Shown here: piece after piece, positions 1 through 10,987 of the stretch
How positions within the stretch are numbered: the stretch's first letter is position 1
Layout of the letters: the number at the start of each line of letters is the position of its first letter
From: RYN-230 sp963837335
Lineage (GTDB): Bacteria; Actinomycetota; Actinomycetes; Streptosporangiales; Streptosporangiaceae
Reading direction: 5' to 3'
DNA: 64,000 nt
Assembly (NCBI GenBank): GCA_963837335.1
Contig: CAWINS010000034.1
Location: forward strand, 1 to 64,000
Position numbers and translations under genes: made by a program
Notes under the pieces: generated by a model
Told to the model about the DNA's origin: nothing
The model's input: the letters and a program-made list of their open reading frames with translations, nothing else
The model's database searches: none

Positions 1-148
1 GCACCTCGTGGACCTCGATAGGCGCGGTGGCGAACAGCCCGGCCAGGTAGGCGGCCTCCGCCGCGTACTCCCCCGGCGGTGAGATCAGCGGCCACCAGTC
101 GGCCAGTTCCTGGTAGAGGCGGTACTCCCCCGGCATGCCAGCCATCAT
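1..148 (-). CDS. Class I SAM-dependent methyltransferase, N-terminus only
   Basis: The gene runs off the left edge, so only the first 45-50 residues are visible. Its start region reads M-P-G-E-Y-R-L-Y with a following W-W-P-L-I-S-P-P-G-E-Y-A-A-E-A-A-Y-L-A segment. That opening is typical of actinobacterial class I methyltransferases, where it precedes the SAM-binding Rossmann fold (not in view). Three in-frame ATGs lie at 148, 145 and 136; the last gives the usual MPGEY start. It is transcribed divergently from the CsoR-family repressor at 222, and a repressor-type palindrome sits between them, so it may belong to that regulon. Substrate unknown. Confidence 0.55.
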   Translation of the reverse strand, partial: MMAGMPGEYRLYQELADWWPLISPPGEYAAEAAYLAGLFATAPIEVHEV

Positions 149-179
149 GCCGCACCGGAAGCCGGCTCCCGTCCTGCAT

Positions 180-195
180 ATACCCACTAGGGTAT
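180..195. promoter_or_regulatory. CsoR-type operator palindrome
   Basis: ATACCC-ACTA-GGGTAT is a perfect inverted repeat with 6-nt arms and a 4-nt centre. It lies 26 bases upstream of the CsoR-family start codon, between that gene and the divergent methyltransferase. A-T-A-C-C-C/G-G-G-T-A-T half sites are characteristic of CsoR/CstR-family operators, so autoregulation and control of the divergent gene are likely. The binding itself is inferred. Confidence 0.7.
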
Positions 196-221
196 TATGG
201 AGGGAACGCAGGGAGGCAGCT

Positions 222-485
222 ATGAAGATCGATGACGACGCCGAGGGTCAGGTGCTCAACCGCCTCCGCCGGGCCCAGGGCCAGCTGGCCGGGGTCATTT
301 CCATGGTCGAGTCCGGGCGGGACTGCACCGAGGTGGTCACCCAGCTGGCCGCGGTCTCCCGGGCCCTGGACCGGGCCGGGTTCAAGATCGTGGCCAGCGG
401 GATGCGCCAGTGCCTGTCCGCCGGGGACGGCGAAGCGCCGCTGACCGAGGAACAGATGGAGAAGATGTTCCTCACCCTGGCCTGA
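222..485 (+). CDS. CsoR/CstR-family metal- or persulfide-sensing repressor
   Basis: An 87-residue all-helical DUF156-type repressor. The ATG at 222 is chosen because it follows a GGGAGG box (211-215) and gives the family's normal length; an open frame continues upstream to 135 but would run through the operator. Copper-sensing CsoR uses Cys-His-Cys, with the His 25 and the second Cys 29 residues after the first Cys. Here Cys35 and Cys64 are present but the His position is Gly60. Lack of that His is the hallmark of the CstR branch, which senses persulfides through the two cysteines. No rhodanese or sulfur dioxygenase gene is adjacent, so the inducer is inferred from residues alone. Confidence 0.85.
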   Translation: MKIDDDAEGQVLNRLRRAQGQLAGVISMVESGRDCTEVVTQLAAVSRALDRAGFKIVASGMRQCLSAGDGEAPLTEEQMEKMFLTLA

Positions 486-623
486 GGAGAGCGGCAGGCC
501 GGCCTGCGGCTGAGCGGGTGACGGCCGGGCCGGGCCGGGCCGGCCGGGTCCCCCGGTGTTGCGGATCGAGGGCCGGGTGACGATGATCGACGGGGTCCTG
601 GCTACAGAAGGAGCTCGTTAACG

Positions 624-2390
624 ATGCTGGCACCCCGGGATAGCCGCAGCCGCGACTGCCGCCGCCTCGACGGGCTCTGGCGATTCCGGTTCGACGCCGG
701 GGGTGAGGGCACGCAGGGACGCTGGTGGCGCGGGCCGCTCCCCGGCGCACGGGAGATGGCCGTCCCGGCCAGCTACAACGACCTGGTCACCGAGGCGGCG
801 GAACGTGACCACGTGGGGGACGTGTGGTACCAGCGCGACGTCCGGGTGCCCGCGACGTGGGAGGGCCGGCGCATCGTGCTGCGCTGCGACGCGGCCACCC
901 ATCACGGCACGGTCTGGGCGGGCGAGACGCAGGTCGCGGAGCACGCCGGCGGCTACACGCCGTTCGAGGCCGACGTGACCGACCTGGTCCGGTGCGGTGA
1001 ACCGCTCCGGGTGACGGTGCGGGTCGGCAGCGAGCTGAACATGGCCACGATCCCGCCCGGCGTGATGTCGCAGAGCACGTCGGGCCGCAGGAAACTGCGG
1101 TACTTCCACGACTTCTTCAACTATGCGGGGCTGCACCGCTCGGTGTGGCTCTACTCCACCCCGCGGAGCTACATCGCCGATCTGAGGGTCGGCACCGCGT
1201 TCGACCCCGGGACCTCGGCCGGCCAGGTGACCTACCACCTCGACGTCACCGGCGCGGGACCGGCGTCGGTACGGCTCCGGGACGCGGCCGGGGCCGTGGT
1301 GGCCGAAGGCGCCGGCCCGGACGGTGTCCTGGCCGTGCCCGCCGCCCGGCCGTGGAGCCCGGCCGGCCCGTACCTGTACCGCCTGGACGCCCGGCACGGC
1401 GACGACGAGTACTCCCTGCCGGTGGGCATCAGGTCCGTCCAGGTCGACGGGGCGCGGTTGCTGCTCAACGGGCAGCCGGTCCGGCTCCGCGGCTTCGGCA
1501 TGCACGAGGACGGCGTGCTGCACGGCAAGGGCCACGACGACGCGCGGATGGTCCGCGACTTCGCGCTGCTGCGGTGGATCGGCGCCAACTCGTTCCGGAC
1601 CTCCCACTACCCGTACGCAGAGGAGGTGCTGGATTACGCCGACCGGCAGGGCCTGCTCGTGATCGACGAGACTCCGGCCGTCGGCCTGCATATGAGCCTG
1701 GGGAACATGGGCGATCCCGGGGCGCGCACCTTCGCCCCCGGCCCGATCGGCGAGGAGGCGGCCGCCGCCCACCTGGCCGCCATCCGGGAGCTCATCGCCC
1801 GGGACCGTAACCATCCCAGCGTGATCGCCTGGTCCATCGCGAACGAGCCGGATACCGCCGAGCCGGCGGCCCGCGAGTACTTCGCGCCGCTGGCCGCCGC
1901 CGCACGGGAACTCGACGCGAGCCGCCCGGTCTGCTTCGCCAACGTGGCGACCGCGCCGCCGGAGGCCGACGTGGTGACCGACCTGTTCGACCTGGTCTGC
2001 GTGAACCGTTACTACGGCTGGTACGCCGACAGCGGTGACCTGGAGTCAGCCGAGGAGCACCTGGAGGCCGAGCTCCGGGCCTGGGCCCGGCACGGGAAGC
2101 CCATCGTGGTGACCGAGTTCGGGGCTGACGCCCTGGCGGGGCTGCACGCGCTGCCGCCGGTCATGTGGTCTGAGGACTACCAGACGGCGCTGATCGCCAT
2201 GTCCGCGCGGGTATTCCGGCGGATCCCCGAGGTGATCGGCGAGCAGGTGTGGAACTTCGCTGACTTCGCCACCGCCCAGGCGGTGCACCGGCCGGGCGGC
2301 AACCACAAGGGCGTCTTCACCCGCGACCGGCAGCCGAAAGCGGCCGCCTGGCTCCTGCGTGATCTCTGGCATCAGCCGCCGGCTGAGTAA
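624..2390 (+). CDS. uidA: Beta-glucuronidase, glycoside hydrolase family 2
   Basis: A 588-residue retaining exo-hydrolase with the GH2 order: N-terminal sugar-binding jelly roll, immunoglobulin-like domain, then a TIM barrel. The acid/base Glu408 lies in S-I-A-N-E-P-D and the nucleophile Glu498 in V-T-E-F-G-A-D. The N-x-K motif that grips the uronic acid carboxylate is visible at N560-H-K562, just before G-V-F-T-R-D-R, so glucuronidase activity is favoured over galactosidase. No signal peptide is seen, which suggests a cytoplasmic enzyme. An AAGGAG box lies about ten bases before the ATG. No glucuronide transporter or GntR regulator is adjacent, so it stands alone. Confidence 0.93.
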   Translation: MLAPRDSRSRDCRRLDGLWRFRFDAGGEGTQGRWWRGPLPGAREMAVPASYNDLVTEAAERDHVGDVWYQRDVRVPATWEGRRIVLRCDAATHHGTVWAGETQVAEHAGGYTPFEADVTDLVRCGEPLRVTVRVGSELNMATIPPGVMSQSTSGRRKLRYFHDFFNYAGLHRSVWLYSTPRSYIADLRVGTAFDPGTSAGQVTYHLDVTGAGPASVRLRDAAGAVVAEGAGPDGVLAVPAARPWSPAGPYLYRLDARHGDDEYSLPVGIRSVQVDGARLLLNGQPVRLRGFGMHEDGVLHGKGHDDARMVRDFALLRWIGANSFRTSHYPYAEEVLDYADRQGLLVIDETPAVGLHMSLGNMGDPGARTFAPGPIGEEAAAAHLAAIRELIARDRNHPSVIAWSIANEPDTAEPAAREYFAPLAAAARELDASRPVCFANVATAPPEADVVTDLFDLVCVNRYYGWYADSGDLESAEEHLEAELRAWARHGKPIVVTEFGADALAGLHALPPVMWSEDYQTALIAMSARVFRRIPEVIGEQVWNFADFATAQAVHRPGGNHKGVFTRDRQPKAAAWLLRDLWHQPPAE

Positions 2391-2397
2391 CCGGCGG
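2376..2397 (+). terminator. Hairpin across the uidA stop codon
   Basis: CCGCCGG (2376-2382) pairs perfectly with CCGGCGG (2391-2397) around an 8-nt loop that holds the TAA stop. No U-tract follows, as is usual for actinobacterial hairpin terminators. It is placed to end beta-glucuronidase transcription. Confidence 0.45.
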
Positions 2398-2426
2398 TAC
2401 TGAACGTCGCTGCTACGCTGCTCTCC

Positions 2427-2963
2427 GTGACTACCCACTTTCAGTCGAACGGCGGCATCGCCAGCGCGCACCTCGTGAACCAGCTGGCCGGCAACGGCCA
2501 GTCGATCGACAACCTGGCCTTCATCACGTCCCTGGCCAGAGGGAACCTCGAGCTCCTGGCCCGCGGGGGCGCGGGCACCTTCATCAAGCTGAACTACCTG
2601 GACGCGCACGGGACCGAGCGGACCGGGCTCGCGGTCACGACCGGGACCAGCAGCCCGGTCATCTCCGTCGCTCCCGAGGCGAACGGCGCGGCCAGCCTGG
2701 ATCTGGAGAACAACGATCTGACCGGCGTGGAGAACGTGGTGCCGTCGCCAGACAACCGGGGGCAGCTGAACCTGGACGGGTTGCTGGCCCTCACACCCCA
2801 GTCCGAGCCGTCCACGCCCGCCTTCGGCGGCGTCCTGTATGTGGACGCGGCCGACGGCGCGCTGAAGTTCAAGGGCGCCGCGGGCACGGGTCACCACCCT
2901 GGCCGCCGCCTGAGGACGGCCAGGGATCGGGGCGATCGGGGCGCCGTTAAAGGAGCGCGCTAG
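2427..2963 (+). CDS. Hypothetical protein, C-terminus probably shifted
   Basis: Unrecognised. The first ~150 residues are rich in G, N, S and D and read like a beta-rich repeat protein: short segments such as G-G-V-L-Y-V-D-A-A-D-G-A-L-K-F-K-G resemble the shaft of phage-tail or trimeric fibre proteins. No signal peptide or membrane segment. The GTG start at 2427 gives M-T-T-H-F-Q. After residue ~154 the sequence turns into Arg/Gly-rich junk. Removing one G of the GGG at 2888-2890 gives a tidy ending G-T-V-T-T-L-A-A-A and a stop at 2911-2913, the expected tail for such proteins. The real product is therefore probably about 161 residues. Confidence 0.6.
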   Translation: MTTHFQSNGGIASAHLVNQLAGNGQSIDNLAFITSLARGNLELLARGGAGTFIKLNYLDAHGTERTGLAVTTGTSSPVISVAPEANGAASLDLENNDLTGVENVVPSPDNRGQLNLDGLLALTPQSEPSTPAFGGVLYVDAADGALKFKGAAGTGHHPGRRLRTARDRGDRGAVKGAR

Positions 2964-3007
2964 CCCCGGGAACCGGGAAATACCCTCGGCTTGGGAGCCC
3001 GCTCTGG

Positions 3008-5336
<2,329 letters not shown>

Positions 5337-5399
5337 ATCGTGGCCGTCACCGGCGTGCGGCGCGGGCGACTGCGCGTATGCGGCCCGAGGGGTCGGCGC

Positions 5400-5757
5400 T
5401 CACTGGTCCTGAACCACCCCGAGGACATTGCCATCGGGGTCGGTGAACGGTAGCCACCAGGCGGCCGCCGCCGACGTCGTGCGCGGGCTCCTTGACGGTG
5501 GCACCGGCGGCGGTCACCTCGGCCAGCTTCGCCTCGATGTCCGGCACCTGCCAGTAGGCCACCGGTGAGGTCATGCCCTGCGGCCCGCCGCCGGGCACCA
5601 GCCCGATGTGCTGGCCTGCGGCCTCGAAGCCGACGTAGTAAGACGCGTCGGCCTGCGGCGGCACGCCGAGCAGGGCGGTGTACACCGCCTTGGCCGCCGC
5701 CAGGTCGGATACGGGATGCAGCACGATCTTGATGCCCTGGGTGGAGGAGTCGGTCAT
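5400..5757 (-). CDS. VOC-family (glyoxalase/bleomycin-resistance) protein, frameshifted near its end
   Basis: A small vicinal-oxygen-chelate fold protein with paired beta-alpha-beta-beta-beta modules, opening I-K-I-V-L-H-P-V-S-D-L and running to V-G-G-G-R-L-V-A-T. The expected ending F-T-D-P-D-G-N-V-L-G-V-V-Q-D-Q appears only if the extra base at 5448 is dropped; the stop is then at 5400-5402. As written, the frame runs on to 5347 with unrelated Arg-rich residues. The ATG at 5757 follows GGAG; an in-frame GTG lies two codons upstream. The restored stop overlaps a GTG that may start the UvrA-like gene, so the two are probably one operon. Substrate unknown. Confidence 0.75.
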
Positions 5758-5971
5758 GGTCACTCCAGACGTCGTGGGTCAGATCGACCCGGTGGGATTG
5801 TCGGGCTTATCGATGAGCGGGAAGCCCGGGAACCGGCGGCACCGCGTGCGGGTCGTCCGGCAGGAGGGTCGCGTGAACGCCGATGTCCATGACGATCAGG
5901 CTAGTTGCGGCTCCGTGACCGGCGCTTCTCGATTCCTGATCGGTCTGGTGGGACTGGTAGGGCCGCGGGAC

Positions 5972-6048
5972 TGGTGGGGCGGGTGGGGCTCGAACCCACG
6001 ACCGACGGATTATGAGTCCGCTGCTCTGACCGGCTGAGCTACCGCCCC
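5972..6048 (-). tRNA. tRNA with CAU anticodon (elongator Met or Ile2), CCA encoded
   Basis: A full cloverleaf reads on the minus strand. The acceptor GGGGCGG (6048-6042) pairs with CCGCCCC (5982-5976). The D-stem is GCTC/GAGC. The anticodon arm GCGGA-CTCATAA-TCCGT carries CAT, and the T-arm GTGGG-TTCGAGC-CCCAC is canonical. The discriminator is A (5975), followed by an encoded CCA (5974-5972). CAU is shared by elongator tRNA-Met and by tRNA-Ile2, whose C34 is modified to lysidine, and I cannot separate these by eye. The initiator is excluded because the acceptor's first pair is matched and the GGG/CCC run next to the anticodon loop is absent. Confidence 0.93.
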
Positions 6049-6229
6049 CGCATCGCCAGAACCTTATCGCAGCCGCAGCCGACGACAGGCAGCCCGAACG
6101 CCAGCGTCCGAACGGCCCCGGCCCGGCCCGGCGACGCCCGCCGCCGGGGAGGCCCGTCCCTACGGCGGCCGCCCTGGGCAGCAGGCTGCCCCGGAACGGG
6201 CCACGCCCTGGCTGCCTGAGGCCAGGCAG

Positions 6230-6778
6230 CTACCTCGGGCTGAGCTGCATGGCCATGGCGTGCTCCACCAGTGCGATGAGCGCCGCCTTGGTGGATTTCC
6301 GGCCCCGGGCGTCACACTGCACAACCGGGACGTTCGGACTGACCGACAGGGCCTCGGCGACGTCCTGCACGCCGTGCGGGAATTCGCCGTGGAACCCGTT
6401 GATCGCCACGATGAACGGCAGGCCAGCCGTCTCGAAGTAGTCGACCGCGGGGAAGGAGTCGGCCAGCCGGCGGGTGTCCACCAGGACCACCGCGCCGATC
6501 GCGCCCTGGATCAGGTCGTCCCACATGAACCAGAACCGGTGCTGGCCGGGCGTCCCGAACAGGTACAGGATGAGCCCGGCGTCCAGGGTCACCCGGCCGA
6601 AGTCCATGGCCACCGTGGTGGTCGTCTTGTCGGGCACCGCCGACAGATCGTCAACTCCGGCGCTGGCCGAGGTCATGACCGCTTCGGTGGTCAGCGGGGT
6701 GATCTCTGATACCGACCCGACGAAGGTGGTCTTGCCGACGCCGAAGCCACCCGCCACGACAATCTTGACCGATGTCAT
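6230..6778 (-). CDS. cvnD: Conservon small GTPase (CvnD)
   Basis: A 182-residue Ras-like, MglA-related GTPase, the fourth member of the conservon. Walker A is G-G-F-G-V-G-K-T-T near residue 10. The switch segment Y-L-F-G-T-P-G-Q-H-R-F-W-F-M-W is the conservon form, in which the usual Asp of DxxG is not kept. The ATG at 6778 matches the family start. It follows cvnC by 34 bases and is the last gene of a four-gene operon. Conservon proteins are thought to form a membrane-associated complex like a eukaryotic G-protein circuit, with this protein as the nucleotide switch. Confidence 0.93.
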   Translation of the reverse strand: MTSVKIVVAGGFGVGKTTFVGSVSEITPLTTEAVMTSASAGVDDLSAVPDKTTTTVAMDFGRVTLDAGLILYLFGTPGQHRFWFMWDDLIQGAIGAVVLVDTRRLADSFPAVDYFETAGLPFIVAINGFHGEFPHGVQDVAEALSVSPNVPVVQCDARGRKSTKAALIALVEHAMAMQLSPR

Positions 6779-6812
6779 GGCGGCGGTATCCCCAGCCGCG
6801 CCTCGCACGGGA

Positions 6813-7244
6813 CTAGAGCTTGCGAAGTCCACTGAGCACCCTTTCGAGCAGGTTGAGATCTGGGCGGCCATGTGCATGGTCCAGCTGGTGCACTCTGACC
6901 AGCCCTTCCACCGCCATATCAGCGACCAGGACCCGGGCCACGCCCAGGGGCATCCTGAGCACGGCGGATATCTCCGCCACTGAGCGCCAATCACGGCAGA
7001 ACCCGAGAATAGCCTGGCATTCCGGGCTGAGGCTCGAGAGATCGCGCGCCTCATAGTGAGACGCGGCCACCATCGCCTCGATCTGGAGCTGGTACCGGGG
7101 CTTAGTCCTGCCCCCGGTCACCGCATATGGCCGGACTAGCCCGCTCCCAGCGGGTTCGGCCCCACGTGAACGCATTCCTCCGCCAGACCCGGTGCCGCGC
7201 TGGCCACCTGTCGGCGGCCAGTCATCCAGGCCGGGGCCGGACAA
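6813..7244 (-). CDS. cvnC: DUF742 winged-helix protein (CvnC)
   Basis: 143 residues: a Gly/Ser/Arg-rich N-terminal 35, then the DUF742 core beginning L-V-R-P-Y-A-V-T-G-G-R-T and ending L-L-E-R-V-L-S-G-L-R-K-L. A winged-helix-like section (C-R-D-W-R-S-V-A-E-I-S-A-V-L-R-M-P) includes a conserved L-G-V-A-R-V-L-V-A-D-M. It sits 15 bases after cvnB and before the GTPase, the invariant third place in a conservon. DUF742 proteins are generally taken as adaptors between the roadblock protein and the GTPase; DNA binding is not shown. Confidence 0.92.
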   Translation of the reverse strand: MSGPGLDDWPPTGGQRGTGSGGGMRSRGAEPAGSGLVRPYAVTGGRTKPRYQLQIEAMVAASHYEARDLSSLSPECQAILGFCRDWRSVAEISAVLRMPLGVARVLVADMAVEGLVRVHQLDHAHGRPDLNLLERVLSGLRKL

Positions 7245-7259
7245 GGGTCTCTCCGTTCA

Positions 7260-7682
7260 CTATCTGCCATCCTCCGACCGCAGAGCCCCGCGCATATCTG
7301 GCGTGAGGGCCCGTCCCACCCGCTCGACGAGGAGCGCCATCTCGTAGGCCACCAGGCCCATGTCACAATCCGCGGACGCGAGCACGGCCAGGCTCGATCC
7401 ATCGCTGATTGCCATCACCAGCAGCAGGCCGCGGGCCATTTCCACGACCGTCTGAGTAACCGGGCCGCCTTCGAAGACCCGGGAAGCGCCCTGCGTCAGG
7501 CTGGTCAGTCCGGAAGTCACGGCCGCCAGCTGGTCAACCCGGTCGGCCGGGAAGCCGTTCGAGTAGGCCAGGGGAAGCCCGTCAGACGACACCACGATGG
7601 CATGCGCGACGGACGGGACCCTCTCCACAAAGTTCGTGATCAGCCAGTTCAGGTCCTGGACCGGACGGGTTAGCGGACTCAC
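7260..7682 (-). CDS. cvnB: Roadblock/LC7 domain protein (CvnB)
   Basis: A 140-residue Roadblock/LC7 protein, the MglB-like partner of conservon GTPases. The fold spans about residues 10-120, with the typical D-L-N-W-L-I-T-N-F opening, V-V-S-S-D-G-L-P-L-A and G-L-L-L-V-M-A-I-S-D. The GTG start at 7682 gives M-S-P-L-T-R. It lies 64 bases after cvnA and 15 before cvnC. By analogy with MglB it should regulate nucleotide cycling of CvnD and may also contact the kinase. Confidence 0.92.
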   Translation of the reverse strand: MSPLTRPVQDLNWLITNFVERVPSVAHAIVVSSDGLPLAYSNGFPADRVDQLAAVTSGLTSLTQGASRVFEGGPVTQTVVEMARGLLLVMAISDGSSLAVLASADCDMGLVAYEMALLVERVGRALTPDMRGALRSEDGR

Positions 7683-7746
7683 GAACCCTCCTCTCTCGGC
7701 GACCCCACCATAAGCAACAGCACGTACGGCAATCCGGCTCGACTCC

Positions 7747-10700
7747 TCATGTCACATCGTCTCCCTCACCGCCAGCATCATCTTCGCTGTTAACGGCGGC
7801 ACGCGCCTCGCGAACGCCTCGCTGGAAGCTTGCGAAGCGCTGCCTGGTCACCGCGGCCGAACGGACCGGAGCAGGCGCCTCCGGCTCCGCGCTGGCCCCT
7901 ACGGTCCCAGGCACCAGGTTGGCCTTGGGAACACGCTTCGGAAGACCGGACAGGGTCACCCCGCCCGACGCCGGCTTGCTGGACGCCTCGGCGGCCCGCC
8001 AGCCCTCGTCTGCGGCAGAGGCGGACCAGCCGCCCGTGTTGTTGCCGTTTTCCGGTGCGGCAGCGGCAGCACCAGCAGTGGCGGCAGCACCAGAGTTCGG
8101 CCGGTCGGCGCTGTGCCGGCCACGGCGGAACCAGTCCGACTCCACCGATTCAAAGATGGGCAGCCGGTTGCCCTGGCCGTCCGGGCCCGCTGGCGGCACC
8201 ACGACCTCCCGCCGGGCCGGGCCGGGATCGCTGCCCAGGTTCCGGACCGGCCGGGTTGGCAGCCGGGGCGGAGCGCTCGCGCCGTCACCGCTGAGGGACG
8301 TGCCGAACGTCGGCGACATGCCGTTGCCGGGCACAGAGGGCATCGGCCCGGTGCTCGCCGCCGGTGGCGGTGCGGACGCAGCCGGCGTGCTGAGCTGCGG
8401 ATCATCCCAGGACGGCTTGGCCGGCGGGTTCTCCCAGGACGGGGCGTCAGGCGCGGGCGGGCCGTCGTCCCAGGCCGGCCCGGCCGGAGACGCGGTGGCG
8501 GGGTCGTCCCAGGACGGGGTGAGCGCCGGGAAGCCCGCCGTGGCCGCCGAATCACCGTTCTCGGCGTGCAGCGGGGTGAAGCGCGGCGCGCGGGCCGCGT
8601 TCACCGCCTCCTCCGCGGCGCTGCGGCCGCGGAGCGGACCCCACTCGCCGCCGTTGCTCCCGTTGCCGGAGAGGGCATCGAGGGGGGCGGCGGCGCCGGA
8701 CCCGTTCCGCTCGAAGCGGCGGAGCCCGGCCGGGGAGCCATTGCCCTCGTGGGTCACCGTCTCATCGGGCAGCCAGACCAGGGCGGTCAGCCCGCCGGTC
8801 GTGGCCGGGCGCAGCCGCACCCGGATGCCGTGCCGCGCCGCCAGCCGGGCGACCACGAACAGGCCCATGCGCCGGGACACGGCCACGTCCACCACCGGCG
8901 GGTTGTCCAGCCGCCAGTTGGCGTGGGCCATCTCCTCGGCCCCCATGCCGACGCCCTGGTCACTGATGTCGAGCAAGACTCCGCCGCTGTTCAGCAGGTG
9001 CCCGGACACGGTCACCGGCGTCTCCGCCGACGAGAACGAGGTGGCGTTCTCCACCAGCTCGGCGACCAGGTGGACCACGTCGTTGACGGCCTGGCCGCGG
9101 ACGGAGATGCCGGGCTGGACGTTCATCGAGACCCGTTCGTACTGCTCGATCTCGGAGACCGCCGCGCGGAGCACGTCCACCAGGGCCACCGGCTGGTTCC
9201 ACCGCCGGGACGCCTCATGGCCCGCGAGGACCAGCAGGTTCTCAGAGTTGCGGCGCATACGGGTGGCCAGGTGGTCCATCTGGAACAGGTTGGACAGCCG
9301 CTCCGGGTCCTGCTCGCCCTGCTCCAGATCGTCGATCAGCCGGATCTGGCGTTCGACCAGGGATTGGCTGCGCCGGGACAGGTTCACGAACATCGCGTTG
9401 ACGTTCCCGCGCAGCGCGGCCTCGTTCGCGGCCAGCCGGAGCGCTTCCCGGTGGACCTGGTCGAACGCCCGCGCGACTTCACCGATCTCGTCGGAAGAGT
9501 CCACATCGATGGGGGCGACCTCGAAGGAGCCGCCGCCGTCGGCCTCGCTCATCCGCCGGACCATTTCCGGCAGCCGGACCCCGGCCACTTCCAGGGCGCC
9601 CGCGCGCAGCCGCCGCAGCGGCCGGACCATCGACCGCCCGATGATCACGGTCAGGAACAGGGAGAGCGCGAGCACGAGCAGGACCGCCGCGCCGACCACG
9701 ATCGCCGCGGTCAGGGCCGACTTGTGCAGCGCCGCGGCGCGGGAGCTGATCTGGTTGTTCAGGGCCTGCTCGACCGAGGTCATCTGCGCGTCGACCTGGT
9801 TCGACATGGCGCCGTACCAGTCATCCACGCTGTAGTTGACGTTCGTCAGCTTCCCGCCAGGAGTTCCCTGGGCGGTGGCGATCGCCTGGGTTTCCTCGGA
9901 GTTGGCCTCGAAGAGGAAGGACGAGGACACGCTGTTGTTCCACACCTGACGCTGGGCGATGCTGGCCGTGGTGTTGAACGAGGCCAGGTTGCTCGCCTGC
10001 TGGGCGATGGCCGAGTTGAGCGCATTCAGCTCGTTCGGGCTGAGCGAGCCCTGCAGCAGGCCCAGCGAGAGGTCCGCCCGCTGCTCGGACGCCTCTTCCT
10101 GCATCCGGGACACGAGGCCAAGCACCCGGATGGACTGGGCGAGCGTCGCGTCACTGGCCCCCTGGCCGGTCAGGTCGATCAGCGCGGTCAGATCGTCGAT
10201 GATGGTGGCGTACTTCGTCACCACGACCTGCGCCGGCAGCTGGCGTGCTGGTTGCCGCCTCACGGAACAGCTTCAGGTCCGCCAGCGCGTTGAGGGCGGT
10301 CGACGCCTCCAGCCGGGTCTGCGCCGAGAAGGAGTCGTTGATCTGGTTCAGCTCACTCTTCACCGCGGCCGCGGACTGGTCGGTCAGGGCGTGAGTCTGG
10401 TTTACCACGCTCAGCTCGGGAGCCCTGGCGCTCACGGGGGACCCCCGCCCGGCACCCTGGAATGCGAGCCCGATGTAACGGACGGTCGTGTCCCGTTCGT
10501 CCTCGAGACGCTGGGCGAGGACGGTGACGTTGGCGCTGAGCGCGGCGAGCTGCTGAACCCGCCCGTCGGCGGTGGCGCTGCGCGCGTACGAGAGGATTCC
10601 CGTGCCGCCCAGCACCACAGCGGTCAGCGTGGGGATGGCGATCAGCAGGACCAGGCGGGAACGCACCCGCCAGTTCTTCAGGGCGCGGCGTGAGCCTGGG

Positions 10701-10843
10701 CCAGCCCGCCTGGCCGGGCCCGGTCCGCCAGGCTCGGCCGTGTCTTCCCGGGCCTCGAGGTCCGCGGGGGCGCGGGACGCCGGGCCGGCCTCGGTAGACG
10801 GCTCTACTGACCCTGATTCGCCAGCCAGCCCGTTACCGGTCAT
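7747..10843 (-). pseudogene. cvnA: Conservon sensor histidine kinase (CvnA), frameshifted
   Basis: A large membrane sensor, about 1,030 residues once repaired. In order: basic N-terminus, membrane segment L-V-L-L-I-A-I-P-T-L-T-A-V, nitrate/nitrite-sensing (NIT-like) helical domain, second membrane segment near 9,720-9,640, HAMP linker, H-L-A-T-R-M-R-R dimerisation helix, and an ATPase domain with V-E-N-A-T-S-F-S-S and D-Q-G-V-G-M-G. A Pro/Ser/Trp-rich tail of about 300 residues follows. One extra base near 10243 breaks the frame between A-A-T-S-T and Q-L-P-A-Q-V-V-V. The start at 10843 is a judgement; the frame is open to 10987. Rest of the conservon is intact, so a real knockout would be surprising. 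Confidence 0.85.
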
Positions 10844-10987
10844 CTTGCTGCGGGACCGCACAGCCTCTGCACCTCTCACCTGGCTCGTGTGGCGAGCCAG
10901 CAGGCCCGCGGTACTTGCGGCGGAACTGACATGACGCACCCCTTCCCGGGTGACGATTCTGCAAGCCCCGCGCGCGGGCGCGGCCAA

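Noticed and set aside
5779..5890. Possible short gene or gene remnant between the VOC gene and the tRNA, reading M-D-I-G-V-H-A-T-L-L-P-D-D-P
   Set aside because: The opening resembles VOC proteins and a second frame ends neatly before the VOC start, but it is too short and needs another frameshift, so it is not listed as a gene.
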